Assembly: GCA_945919375.1 (NCBI GenBank)
Contig: CAMEJD010000001.1
Coordinates: forward strand, 118,689-182,688
Reading direction: 5' to 3'
From: an uncultured Clostridia bacterium
GTDB taxonomy: Bacteria > Bacillota > Clostridia > Christensenellales > UBA1242
DNA length: 64,000 nucleotides
Notes under the pieces: generated by a model
The model's input: the letters and a program-made list of their open reading frames with translations, nothing else
What the model was told of the DNA's origin: nothing
The model's database searches: none
Part shown: in pieces, positions 1 to 10,106 of the stretch
Layout of the letters: each line of letters starts with the position of its first letter
How positions within the stretch are numbered: position 1 is the first letter of the stretch
Program-made: the position numbers and the translations under genes

Positions 1-2
1 GC

Positions 3-371
3 ACAAAAACAACAAAAATTGAGATAATTTCACAAAAAAACATAACAGAGAAATACTTTTTGGGGTATTTTTCTCTATTTGTGTTATTTGCGCTAACTTT
101 TGAATTGGAAAAAATAAGTATGTTTGTTGTGTTTATATTTATTATTATATTGATTGGAATAGTTTACATAAAAAACAATTTATTTTATATTAACCCCTTC
201 TTAAACATTTTGGGATATAATTTTTATCAAGTTGAATATATGAATTTGGAAACAAATCAAAAAAATAATGCAATCTTTTTTTATAAAGGCGATTTTGATA
301 TATCAAAAAAATACTGCTTATCAAAACTCTCTCACGAAAACTTTAATATGATAGAAAATTATGAAGAATAA
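3..371 (+). CDS. Partial membrane protein, possibly KwaA-like (C-terminal part)
   Basis: The frame is open from the window edge, so the listed TTG start at 60 is probably internal and the gene begins upstream. Two hydrophobic segments are visible (around YFSLFVLFALTF and VVFIFIIILIGIVYI), followed by a short soluble tail with an NPFLNILGYNFYQVEY stretch. This pattern of paired membrane spans followed by 'NP..LLGYNFY' resembles, from memory, the C-terminal half of KwaA, the membrane sensor of the Kiwa anti-phage system. No KwaB-like gene follows; the next gene is on the other strand. The family call is tentative; a generic membrane protein is the alternative. Confidence 0.4.
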   Translation, partial: TKTTKIEIISQKNITEKYFLGYFSLFVLFALTFELEKISMFVVFIFIIILIGIVYIKNNLFYINPFLNILGYNFYQVEYMNLETNQKNNAIFFYKGDFDISKKYCLSKLSHENFNMIENYEE

Positions 372-376
372 AAGAA

Positions 377-408
377 AAAAGGCAAAATACTTTGCCTTTT
401 CTATACTT
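377..408. terminator. Hairpin terminator between convergent genes
   Basis: AAAAGGCAAA and TTTGCCTTTT form a 10-bp stem with a 4-base loop, followed by a T-rich run. It lies between the convergent partial gene and the DUF308 gene and could act in both directions. Confidence 0.65.
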
Positions 409-428
409 TTTTAATTATTTCTTATTTT

Positions 429-1049
429 TTATTTGCTGTCTTTGTTTTCATCGTCTGGATTTTCTATTTCAATAACATTATTTTCTTTTGCAAGCAAATC
501 TTTGAAAGTCTTTCTTGTTTTCTTAATTTTTGCAGAAACAACAAATGTATCAATCAAATCAAGCACACCTTCCAAAATTAGTATTGTTCCCATTGAATAT
601 AACAAAACATTTTCAACCGATGGGCAACATACCAAAATAATTCCACAAACCATTATTACTAGTGCAATCAAAAAGTCAAACCACCAATATTTTGCACCAT
701 GCCTTCTGCAATCAAATGACCATTGCATTGAGAACAAACTTTTAATAATGAATACAAGTCCAAATGTAAAACCAAGTACCCCACTGTTTATCAAATAATC
801 AGCAGATGAGAACAATACAATTCCCAAAGCAAAGTCTGCCATTCCCAAAATAAACCCAAATGGTTCAATTCCGTACATAAAGTAACTTATACATTTGATA
901 AGTCCCATAACAAGGACTATACTTGCAAATAAATATACAATTGTTAACTTTGTAAAGTTTGGACATGCAATAAACAATATACCAATAATAATGCTCGCCA
1001 ATGCTTCAATTATTGAAATGGATTTTATTTTTCTAAAAAATTCCTTCAT
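429..1049 (-). CDS. DUF308/HdeD-like integral membrane protein
   Basis: About 206 residues with six predicted hydrophobic segments arranged as short repeats, for example IIIGILFIACPNF and LIVMVCGIILVCCPSVE. This repeated 'GI.L...P' pattern is typical of the DUF308 (HdeD-type) family, whose biochemical role is not settled. The charged C-terminal tail (KTRKTFKDLL..) is cytoplasmic by the positive-inside rule. The ORF track starts 12 codons earlier; the Met at 1049 is preferred because AAGGAGAAAAT directly precedes it. It stands alone, flanked by convergent and same-strand neighbours with no shared function. Confidence 0.7.
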   Translation of the reverse strand: MKEFFRKIKSISIIEALASIIIGILFIACPNFTKLTIVYLFASIVLVMGLIKCISYFMYGIEPFGFILGMADFALGIVLFSSADYLINSGVLGFTFGLVFIIKSLFSMQWSFDCRRHGAKYWWFDFLIALVIMVCGIILVCCPSVENVLLYSMGTILILEGVLDLIDTFVVSAKIKKTRKTFKDLLAKENNVIEIENPDDENKDSK

Positions 1050-1190
1050 ATTTTCTCCTTTTAAATTATCGCAATGATTATACAATAGAATTTACAAAAT
1101 ACAAAGTAATTTTAAGACATGTTTTACAATTTTAAACATAATGTGCAAAATTGTTTAATAACATAGATTGAACATCTATTCAACTGTAAT

Positions 1191-1697
1191 CTATAACAAA
1201 GATAATTCATCATCATTTACATTTTCAACAATTTTAAACTTATGTGACAGCATATGCATATTTTGGTCAAACTTGCACTTTCCAACAAATTTCTCTTTTG
1301 CCAAAAAGTATTTAATCCAAAGTTTGTCATCTTCCAACATTCTTTCAACAGGAATATTATTTTCGTCATACCAATTTGGCAACATTTCTTCCGTTTCTTT
1401 AATCTCTCCAACATAGTCCGAACAAGTGTAGATATGAACAAACATATTCACATGTTCACCTTTATACCAAACATCAAAAGCAATTTTCCCGACCATTACA
1501 TAATCAATCGGAGTTACGCCAATTTCTTCTTGAGTTTCTCTTACCATTGCTTGGTCAATGGTTTCACCAAAGTCTTGTTTCCCTCCAATTCCATTCAATG
1601 TCCCTTTTGCAAAACCCCTTTTCTTCTCACCAAGCAAGATTTTGCCTTCTTTTTGTATCAAAAGAAGGGTTGAGTTGATTGTTCTTAAATTTTCCAT
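1191..1697 (-). CDS. Nudix hydrolase, MTH1-like (8-oxo-dGTP type)
   Basis: A 168-residue protein with a full Nudix box: GGKQDFGET...RETQEEIGV, fitting GX5EX7REUXEEXGU. The preceding LLGEKKRGFAKGTLNGIGGK and the later F.V....MFVHIY segment follow the layout of MTH1/NUDT1, which hydrolyses oxidised purine nucleoside triphosphates to the monophosphate and so prevents mutagenic incorporation. Substrate is inferred from similarity only. The length is close to MTH1 (156). The ATG at 1697 has a weak purine-rich upstream region (AAAAGGATGAAA). It is monocistronic. Confidence 0.8.
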   Translation of the reverse strand: MENLRTINSTLLLIQKEGKILLGEKKRGFAKGTLNGIGGKQDFGETIDQAMVRETQEEIGVTPIDYVMVGKIAFDVWYKGEHVNMFVHIYTCSDYVGEIKETEEMLPNWYDENNIPVERMLEDDKLWIKYFLAKEKFVGKCKFDQNMHMLSHKFKIVENVNDDELSLL

Positions 1698-2272
1698 ATT
1701 TTCATCCTTTTAAATTTTATTTGACTGTTAATAAAAAAAAATGACAAAATAAATACAGCCAAAAATTATTTTGCTTATTATTTTGCCATTCTAAAGAATT
1801 ACTTCTCCAAAAATCCAATAACCGGAATGGTCGAAATGGTTATAATTATGGTACAATAAAATGAATAAATTGTCAATAGTTAATTAATTATTTTGATATG
1901 ATAAAATTAATCGCAAAGTGTTGTTTTTGATGTCAATATTTCGACAATTACTATAATTGTATTCATATGTTTAATATTTGTTGAATTTGAATATCTTTAT
2001 TTAGTTGTTTACAAATAAAAAATCTCCAAAAGAAATTAATTCTTCTTTATGGAAAAATTTATTTTTTATTAATTATAATAAGATTATTTAAAATTTTTAT
2101 TAAATTTTAATATTTAATACTTAAAATCCAAAAATGATATTTTTAGATATGAATTTAACTAATAAATAATGTGAATATTCCCACAACACATATTGTTTTT
2201 GCAAAATATCATTGCAAAACAATGTCATTTGCAAAACAAATTTCATTCCTGTTAGGAAATATCATTGTAAAC
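1698..2272. other. AT-rich intergenic region, no gene seen
   Basis: About 575 bases of very AT-rich sequence between the Nudix gene and the tmRNA. I see no ORF with a ribosome binding site. Short ATT/AAT runs and several small CATTGCAAAACAATG-type palindromes lie near 2,210-2,260, but I cannot assign them a role. Confidence 0.6.
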
Positions 2273-2308
2273 AAAAAGAAAAGCATAAAATAGTAGCTTT
2301 TCTTTTTG
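2273..2308 (-). terminator. Terminator of tmRNA
   Basis: AAAAAGAAAAGC and GCTTTTCTTTTT form a 12-bp stem just past the tmRNA 3' CCA end, with a T-rich strand in the minus direction. Confidence 0.7.
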
Positions 2309-2314
2309 TTTGTT

Positions 2315-2661
2315 TGGTGGAGACGGCGAGAGTTGAACTCGCGTCCGAAAAGAATAAAGTGGATTTTTCTACATGTTTATTTTGTGATTTGGTTTAACTT
2401 AAAAAACTTGCACAAACACAATTTCTTTAAGCGAGTCAAAAATAAGATTGAAAGTTTGACACCTTTCAAAATTTTGTGTCTATCCTATCTAATAAACTCG
2501 ACACACATTTATTAGATTGCTAATTGCACTTAGGCAGCCATAGCAACGGCATTATTATTGTTTGCGTTTAAGCATTTCTTTGTTCTTTTAGGTATTGCAA
2601 AGAAAAATACCACATGCTTTGCGTCCAGTTTATCACTCCCCGTCAAATCCGGAACGTCCCC
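2315..2661 (-). ncRNA. ssrA: tmRNA (transfer-messenger RNA)
   Basis: Both ends of the tRNA-like domain are recognisable. The 5' end reads GGGGACGTTCCGGATTTGAC and the 3' end CTCGCCGTCTCCACCA; GGGGACG pairs with CGTCTCC (one G-T) and CCA is encoded. The tag ORF lies at 2,530-2,565 and reads ANNNNAVAMAA then TAA, preceded by the usual TTAAAC just before the GCA resume codon. The product rescues ribosomes stalled on broken mRNA by acting first as tRNA-Ala and then as a short message for a degradation tag. It is next to smpB and rnr, whose products act in the same process. Length is 347 nt, normal for the one-piece form. Confidence 0.96.
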
Positions 2662-2712
2662 AAATGTAAACGCATATACAATATATAATTTTATTATTAT
2701 TTTGTCAACATG

Positions 2713-3168
2713 CTAAATATACCTGATTTCTCTTTCCATTGCTCGTTTTATGTCGTTATTTTTTAATGTATCTTTTTTATCATAAAGTTTTTTACCTTTT
2801 CCAAGACCTATTTCAATTTTAACAAGGCCATTCTTTAAAATCACTTTAAGTGGTACAAGCGCATTACCTTTTATTATGGTTTGCTTTTGTAGTTTGTCAA
2901 TCTCTTGTCTATTTAACAACAATTTTCTATTTCTATTTTGATCGGGAATATAACTTGTTGTTTTTTCATAAGGTTTAATAAAAGCATTTTTTAGCCATAC
3001 TTCATTATTTTTTATTGTAATAAACGAATCATTTATATTTATTCCACCATTTCTAACCGACTTAACTTCACTGCCCAAAAGTACAATTCCCGCAGTATAT
3101 GTTTGTGAAATAAAATAATTATGGTACGCTTTTTTGTTGTTGCTAATTATTTTTTCGCCATCAGCCAT
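2713..3168 (-). CDS. smpB: SsrA-binding protein SmpB
   Basis: A 151-residue basic protein with the SmpB signature segments: KAYHNYFISQTYTAGIVLLGSEVKS near the start, WLKNAFIKPY in the middle and the KLYDKK...R basic C-terminus. SmpB binds the tRNA-like domain of tmRNA and delivers it to the stalled ribosome. The start at 3168 is preceded by a good Shine-Dalgarno (AAAGGAGAGTAAT). It lies 12 bases after rnr and directly before ssrA in the direction of transcription, so the three genes form a trans-translation block. RNase R is the exonuclease that removes the faulty mRNA. Confidence 0.96.
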   Translation of the reverse strand: MADGEKIISNNKKAYHNYFISQTYTAGIVLLGSEVKSVRNGGININDSFITIKNNEVWLKNAFIKPYEKTTSYIPDQNRNRKLLLNRQEIDKLQKQTIIKGNALVPLKVILKNGLVKIEIGLGKGKKLYDKKDTLKNNDIKRAMEREIRYI

Positions 3169-3180
3169 ATTACTCTCCTT

Positions 3181-5271
3181 TTAAACAAGTTCAAAATCAA
3201 CTTTTCTATCAAACACATTTGCATTAACAACTTTTATTTTTACCTTGTCACCCAAACTATAAACATGAGCATTACCTTTTAATTTTAAAGATTTTTCCAT
3301 ATATAAATAGCTATCTTGTGGCAAGTTTTCAATTTTAACAAGACCTTCAACAGTGTTTTCAAGTTCCACATATATACCATAATTTTGCACACCTGAGATT
3401 ATGCCTTCAAATTCTTCTCCTATATGGTCTTTTATATAAACTGCTTTGAACAAATCATCAACATCTCTTTCTGCTTCATCGGCATTCTTTTCCATTTCGC
3501 TTGACCTAAAAGATGAGTCTAACACAAAATCGGAAAGTTCAAGTTTTCTATTTTTGCTAACTTTTTTGTGCAAATATTCTTTTATTATCCTATGAATAGT
3601 AAGGTCGGGATATCTTCTTATTGGCGAAGTGAAATGACAATAATCTTCAAGAGCAAGTCCAAAATGCCCAAGTGGTTCATCAAGATATCTTGCTTTTTGT
3701 AAAGAACGCAAAACAACTTTGTTCAATGTTTCACTATAATCTTTATCTTTTGTTTTTTCTAGTATGCTTTGCAAAAATTGTGGAGTGACATCTGTAACTT
3801 CATCAGTTTCTATCCCCAAATTTTTCAAGAATGCACAAACACTTTTTATCTTGTCCAACACTGGCTTTTCATGTACACGATAAACGAATGGAACATCTTT
3901 TAACTTGTAATGCTTTGCAACAGTTTCGTTGGCAACCACCATAAAATTTTCAATAAGCCTGTGCGCATCATTCCTTTCTCTTTTCTTGACAAAACTAACA
4001 TTATAGTTTTCATCAACAGCGATTTCGGGTTCTGCAATATTCAAATCAAGCATTCCAGCATCTTTTCTTCTTTGTTCCAATATTTTGGATAGTTTGTTCA
4101 TTTCAAGCAAAATGTCTTTAATATCTTTGAGTTTATTGCTTTCATTTTCATCACCGCAAAGAACTTGATAAACTTGGTCATAAGTTAATCTATGGCAAGA
4201 ACAAATAACACTTTCATATATATCGTGAGAAACAATTTCACCTTGCTTATTTATCTCCATTTCACAAGTAAGTGTCAATCTGTCAACACCTTCATTAAGC
4301 GAACATATACCATTTGACAATTCTTTTGGAAGCATTGGTAAAACCATATTTGGGAAATATACACTTGTTCCACGAGTGTATGCTTCTTTGTCGAGTTCTG
4401 TGTTATATTTTACATAGTTACCGACATCCGCTATATGCACGCCAAGTAAATAGTTTTCGCCTTTCATATCCAAAGATACTGCATCATCAAAATCCCTTGA
4501 ATCAGCACCATCTATTGTAAATATTTTTTTGTTTCTCAAATCAACTCTATTAACATAGTCATTAAGTTGCAATCTTTGTGGAATTGCCCTTGCTTCACTC
4601 ATTACACTGTTTGGAAATTCTTCATAAAGTTTATGCTCACGAATTATACCAAGTTCCAAACTGGCAATATCATCACTCTCACCTAACACTTCAACAACTT
4701 CACCCGAGAGTTTGTCTGTATTGTTTTTATTTAATTTTACAACAACCCTATAACCCTGTTTTGCGCCCTTTGTCATATTTTGTGGCACAAAAATATCTTT
4801 TGATAATTTTTTATTATCTGGGATAACAAATGCATTTTTTTTGTTTACATAAGTTATTGTTCCAACAATAGTTTTATTTGTATTTTCCAAAATTGAAACG
4901 ACTTCACATTCTGTTACTTCTTCTGTTTGTTCAAGAATTTTTGCAAGAACTAAATCTCCGTCCATTGCACCATTCAATTTTTTGGGAGCAATAAAAAAGT
5001 CTGGCAAAGTTCTATCTTGTGGCACTAAAAATGCATATCCTTTACTGTTGCCAATAACCTTACCTTTTATAAGTTTTTTATCTTCACCTGTGATTTTAAA
5101 TTCACCCTTTCTCTTTTCAAAAATCTCTCCACGAGCAAGCATTGAGTTTATTACACTTTTTATTTCTTTTGGTGTTTTTGTAAATCTTCCAGCAAAAAAT
5201 AAAATCATATCATCCTTGCTTTTGAATTTGATTTTGCTTGTTTTTAAAAATTCCAATATTTTTTGTTTCAT
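3181..5271 (-). CDS. rnr: Ribonuclease R (RNB-family 3'-5' exoribonuclease)
   Basis: About 696 residues. In order: an N-terminal winged-helix-like region, cold-shock/OB segments (GKVIGNSKGYAFLVPQD), the catalytic RNB domain with the acidic cluster DGADSRDFDDAVS and RRYPDLTIHR, and a C-terminal S1 domain (GEEFEGIISGVQNYGIYVE). It degrades structured RNA processively and works with SmpB-tmRNA. The ORF track begins 28 codons upstream. I place the start at the ATG at 5271 because the extra residues are not family-like and a clean promoter (TTGATT, 17 bases, TATACT) sits six bases before this ATG, implying a leaderless transcript. Confidence 0.93.
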   Translation of the reverse strand: MKQKILEFLKTSKIKFKSKDDMILFFAGRFTKTPKEIKSVINSMLARGEIFEKRKGEFKITGEDKKLIKGKVIGNSKGYAFLVPQDRTLPDFFIAPKKLNGAMDGDLVLAKILEQTEEVTECEVVSILENTNKTIVGTITYVNKKNAFVIPDNKKLSKDIFVPQNMTKGAKQGYRVVVKLNKNNTDKLSGEVVEVLGESDDIASLELGIIREHKLYEEFPNSVMSEARAIPQRLQLNDYVNRVDLRNKKIFTIDGADSRDFDDAVSLDMKGENYLLGVHIADVGNYVKYNTELDKEAYTRGTSVYFPNMVLPMLPKELSNGICSLNEGVDRLTLTCEMEINKQGEIVSHDIYESVICSCHRLTYDQVYQVLCGDENESNKLKDIKDILLEMNKLSKILEQRRKDAGMLDLNIAEPEIAVDENYNVSFVKKRERNDAHRLIENFMVVANETVAKHYKLKDVPFVYRVHEKPVLDKIKSVCAFLKNLGIETDEVTDVTPQFLQSILEKTKDKDYSETLNKVVLRSLQKARYLDEPLGHFGLALEDYCHFTSPIRRYPDLTIHRIIKEYLHKKVSKNRKLELSDFVLDSSFRSSEMEKNADEAERDVDDLFKAVYIKDHIGEEFEGIISGVQNYGIYVELENTVEGLVKIENLPQDSYLYMEKSLKLKGNAHVYSLGDKVKIKVVNANVFDRKVDFELV

Positions 5272-5306
5272 AGTGTCAGTATAATATTTTTTGTATAAAA
5301 AATCAA
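5272..5306 (-). promoter_or_regulatory. Promoter of rnr-smpB, apparently leaderless
   Basis: On the minus strand TTGATT, 17-base spacer, TATACT, then GACACT and the ATG of rnr. The expected start of transcription falls on the A of the start codon and no Shine-Dalgarno is present. Confidence 0.6.
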
Positions 5307-5412
5307 ATGAGTACAAAAAATAATCAATGAGCATACAAAATTTTACATAAAACACTTTATTTTTTTCAATAAATTTGCTAAAATATCTGACGTAAAGAAA
5401 AAGGAGAAAATT

Positions 5413-5757
5413 ATGGCTGAAACAAAAAGTAAATCTACTTCAAGTAGCAAAAGTAGTTCATCAAAAAGTACTACAAAAACAAAAAGAACAAGAACTGTTT
5501 GGGGACTTAACAAAATAAGTTTTTGGACAATTGGCGCAATGGCAATATTGTACCTTGTTGCATCAATACTTGCATTGTGTGGAGTAAACCTTAAAATAGT
5601 TCAAGCATTACAAGGATTCGCAACTGCAATTGCAATTTGTATTGTTGCTTACCTTGCTTGGAAATATGTTAGGTCAAAACAAGCAGTTTGGAAAGTTTTG
5701 TATTTCGTACTCTTGTTAGTTGTACTTCTTGGAATTATTCTTCCACTTGTTGTTTAA
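5413..5757 (+). CDS. Small membrane protein with Ser/Lys/Thr-rich N-terminus
   Basis: A 114-residue protein. Residues 1-28 are almost only Ser, Thr and Lys, followed by three hydrophobic segments (FWTIGAMAILYLVASILALCG, a middle VQALQGFATAIAICIVAYLAW and a last VLYFVLLLVVLLGIILPLVV). The start is firm: AAAGGAGAAAATT precedes the ATG, and an extended -10 (TGCTAAAAT) lies a little upstream. It is transcribed divergently from rnr, the place where secG often sits in Firmicutes, but it does not look like SecG. I do not recognise a family. Confidence 0.75.
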   Translation: MAETKSKSTSSSKSSSSKSTTKTKRTRTVWGLNKISFWTIGAMAILYLVASILALCGVNLKIVQALQGFATAIAICIVAYLAWKYVRSKQAVWKVLYFVLLLVVLLGIILPLVV

Positions 5758-5768
5758 TAAAACAAAAA

Positions 5769-5796
5769 ATTTGGACATTTTTGTCCAAATTTTTTT
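5769..5796 (+). terminator. Rho-independent terminator
   Basis: ATTTGGACA and TGTCCAAAT form a 9-bp stem with a short T loop, followed by TTTTTT, 11 bases after the stop of the small membrane protein gene. Confidence 0.85.
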
Positions 5797-5975
5797 GTCA
5801 CACTTTGTTTACTTTGAGGTTTTTGTAAGGTATCATATCTACGAAACAGGGAAATCTGTTTCAATTCATATCTTTTCATATCCTTATTTTATAACAAAAC
5901 GAAAACAATTTTTATACCATTTATCCTTTAAGTTTATTGCAAAACTCTTTTATATGCATTTTATTCGTTTTGTTA

Positions 5976-6005
5976 GCAAAAAGCCGAAACTAAATGTTTC
6001 GGCTT
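5976..6005 (-). terminator. Terminator of the rpiB-X-gap operon
   Basis: AAGCCGAAAC and GTTTCGGCTT form a 10-bp stem with a TAAAT loop, with T tracts on both sides, just after the gap stop codon. The ~180 bases between this and the previous terminator hold no gene that I can see. Confidence 0.85.
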
Positions 6006-6015
6006 TTTTGTTTTT

Positions 6016-7808
<1,793 letters not shown>

Positions 7809-7817
7809 AACTTTCTC

Positions 7818-8246
7818 CTATTTTGTGGATAGTTTTCTTACTCTTTTTAGGTGTCTGCCACCCTCAAATTTTGTTGTCAAAAATTCTTTTACAATTGAAA
7901 TCGCCTTTCTTTTTGTCATAAATCTTCCTGGGAGAACCAAAACATTTGCATCATTATGTCTTCTTGCAAGCGAAGCAAATTGAGTACTTTCACAAAGTGC
8001 CGCCCTAATTTTTGGGTTGCGGTTTGCAGCAATACTCATTCCAATTCCTGTGCCACAAATATATATTCCAACATTGTTTGGATTTTCCAAAACCTTTTCA
8101 TTGCCAAGTTTTGCAAAGTCTGGATAGTCAACTCGTTCTTTTGAATATGTCCCAACATCAATAGTTGTTATATTTTCTTTATTAAAGAATTCTTTTATTT
8201 GCTCTTTTAAATCAAAACCCGCATGGTCGGATGCCAAAATTATCAT
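7818..8246 (-). CDS. rpiB: Ribose-5-phosphate isomerase B
   Basis: 142 residues starting MIILASDHAGFDLKEQIKEF, with the CGTGIGMSIAANR active-site loop (catalytic Cys in this family) and RRHNDANVLVLPGR. It interconverts ribulose 5-phosphate and ribose 5-phosphate in the pentose phosphate pathway. The start is preceded by AAAGGAAACAA. It is first in an operon with the membrane-protein gene (10-base gap) and gap, joining pentose phosphate and lower glycolysis steps. Confidence 0.94.
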   Translation of the reverse strand: MIILASDHAGFDLKEQIKEFFNKENITTIDVGTYSKERVDYPDFAKLGNEKVLENPNNVGIYICGTGIGMSIAANRNPKIRAALCESTQFASLARRHNDANVLVLPGRFMTKRKAISIVKEFLTTKFEGGRHLKRVRKLSTK

Positions 8247-8302
8247 ATTTGTTTCCTTTTAATATATAGATATATTAACATATTTTTCAAGTTAAATACA
8301 AC

Positions 8303-8333
8303 AAAAAAACTCCCACAAATATAATTTGAGGGA
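8303..8333 (-). terminator. Terminator after the Cys-rich repeat protein
   Basis: TCCCACAAAT and ATTTGAGGGA pair with a single T-T-like mismatch, followed on the minus strand by GTTTTTTT. Confidence 0.7.
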
Positions 8334-8350
8334 ATTTTTTATATATTTTT

Positions 8351-9010
8351 TTATCTTTGTATGTTTTGTGGTTGGACAGTTGTTGGATACAAACTTATAT
8401 CCCCAACCCCCGGGCAAACATTTGGCAACACTTGGCATTCTGGAATGCAAGGATAACCATATGATGGAACAAGTATGTCAACATCTGCAACAACCTTTAC
8501 AATAATTTGAACACACGCTGTTATTGTGAAAGTGTTTTCTTGTGTGTAAGTCCCAATTGTGCTTGCAAATTGACCAACTGCTTTTACTGTAACTGGGCTT
8601 AATGCTGGTTGTGGCACGCAAAGTACTGCAGAAAAATCTGTTGTGTAACTTGATGTTGCAGTTCCCAAAACACCATTTGCATCTCTGTATGTTACAATAA
8701 GTGGGAATGTAATTTGACCTGTTACATTTGCAAAGTTTGGTCTATTTTCTAGCCTTGTTATCACAACATTTGATGTAACTGGACCTGTGGTTTGGTCTGT
8801 TTCTGTTGAAATGTAAGTAAGTGGCAATGCAGGGTTTGCTGGGTTATAGTTTGTTGTTTGAATTGTAATTCCTTGCAATTGTTCATTTCTCATACAAGCA
8901 TCAAAAACACGAGTTACTTCAATTAAAACCTTTTCATTTAATCCATTTACAGGATTATTACAAATTGGTCCTGGTCTTGACTGATTTGTATTGTTTATGA
9001 AAAAAGACAT
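8351..9010 (-). CDS. Secreted-type or spore-associated protein, unrecognised family
   Basis: About 219 residues, no signal peptide. It opens with an Asn-rich segment, has NEKVLIEVTRVFDACM, a long Thr/Val beta-rich middle, and a Cys-containing C-terminal end PSYGYPCIPECQVLPNVCPG. The 'VEVTRVFDACM' and 'YG.C..P.C....CPG' patterns recall, without proof, clostridial spore-coat or exosporium-type proteins near the DUF3794 group. The start was moved eight codons downstream to the ATG at 9010, which follows a perfect AAAGGAGGTAAAA. The strong ribosome binding site suggests high expression. Confidence 0.6.
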   Translation of the reverse strand: MSFFINNTNQSRPGPICNNPVNGLNEKVLIEVTRVFDACMRNEQLQGITIQTTNYNPANPALPLTYISTETDQTTGPVTSNVVITRLENRPNFANVTGQITFPLIVTYRDANGVLGTATSSYTTDFSAVLCVPQPALSPVTVKAVGQFASTIGTYTQENTFTITACVQIIVKVVADVDILVPSYGYPCIPECQVLPNVCPGVGDISLYPTTVQPQNIQR

Positions 9011-9090
9011 TTTTACCTCCTTTAATCTTTTCATAATACTTTATGCATCAAAGTATAAAAAAGTTCAAAAAGTAAAAATGCCATTTTTTG

Positions 9091-9861
9091 TTATCTATGT
9101 CTAAATTTAAATACAATAAATCCGATTACTATTAAAAATCCAACTAATACTTCCCATGGTACAAACACACACACGGCAACCAATACAATAAGGAGTAGAC
9201 ATGTTACTATTGTAGTTGTAACTATAATTGATATTTTCTTTGATTTATAATCATTGTATGTTATTTCCAAAGCATTTTTTAACTCTAGTAATTCATTATT
9301 GTCTTTTTCATCTGCAAGAATATTATCTAACTTATGCTTGCATACCATAAATTCATTAAAATTATGAAAAGTCTTAAATTCTGCAGATGAATGATTCCTA
9401 TGTTTTATATGTAGTAAATCCGTTAAAAGATTTACTATGTCTTTATTCTTATATACACACTCATTGCTTACAATAAAATCTGAAAAACATAGTAATGCAG
9501 GATAACTGCTTAATTTTACATCTTTCCCATTATTATATTTTAATTCTTCAAGAAAATCCAATAAGGTGTTTATTAACTTGTCGTTTGGAAATTTATTTAT
9601 AATTCTTGCACAATAATCTTTTGCACTTGATATATTATCATTTCTCATTGCATCAATTATAAGTCTGAAATAACCAGAGAGATTATTATCATTTTGTGTG
9701 ACCCCGTTATACACATTTGTTATGTTTGATATATTGGTTATATTGTTAACATCTTTACTAACAGCAAATTTACCACCACAACTTTTGCAGACATAATTAT
9801 CATCATCAACTTTCTCTAGTACTGAACCACAATTTTTACATTTTAATGTATTTATTGTCAT
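9091..9861 (-). CDS. Zinc-ribbon protein with C-terminal membrane anchor
   Basis: 256 residues. The N-terminus carries a zinc ribbon with two CxxC pairs (CKNCGSVL and CKSCGGKF), followed by an Asn/Ile/Thr linker, a helical middle of about 130 residues and two close hydrophobic segments at the C-terminus (IIVTTTIVTCLLLIVLVAV and VLVGFLIVIGFIVF). This zinc ribbon plus linker plus membrane layout is common in uncharacterised Firmicute proteins. Function unknown. It is preceded by AGAAGGGAGAATATT, which supports the start. Confidence 0.7.
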   Translation of the reverse strand: MTINTLKCKNCGSVLEKVDDDNYVCKSCGGKFAVSKDVNNITNISNITNVYNGVTQNDNNLSGYFRLIIDAMRNDNISSAKDYCARIINKFPNDKLINTLLDFLEELKYNNGKDVKLSSYPALLCFSDFIVSNECVYKNKDIVNLLTDLLHIKHRNHSSAEFKTFHNFNEFMVCKHKLDNILADEKDNNELLELKNALEITYNDYKSKKISIIVTTTIVTCLLLIVLVAVCVFVPWEVLVGFLIVIGFIVFKFRHR

Positions 9862-10106
9862 ATAAAATATTCTCCCTTCTAATTTGCTGTAATTTTATAT
9901 AATTTTCTTATATATTACCAAAGGTATTTTATAATGTCAAACATAAGTTCATTTCCTATTGTTATTTCATAAAAAAAGAAAAATTGCCGTATAATCACTT
10001 ATTACTATAAAAATATAAGAGAGTGGACATTATTCCTCTCTCTCAATCTTTATTCTTTTTATTAGAAATTATTAAAAATATAAATTTGTATTTCTATTAT
10101 TCTCTT
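9862..10106. other. Intergenic, nothing assigned
   Basis: About 245 AT-rich bases, no convincing ORF or strong hairpin. Confidence 0.5.

Noticed and set aside
2212-2515. Two plus-strand ORFs near 2.2-2.5 kb
   Set aside because: They run across the tmRNA 3' end and its terminator on the opposite strand.
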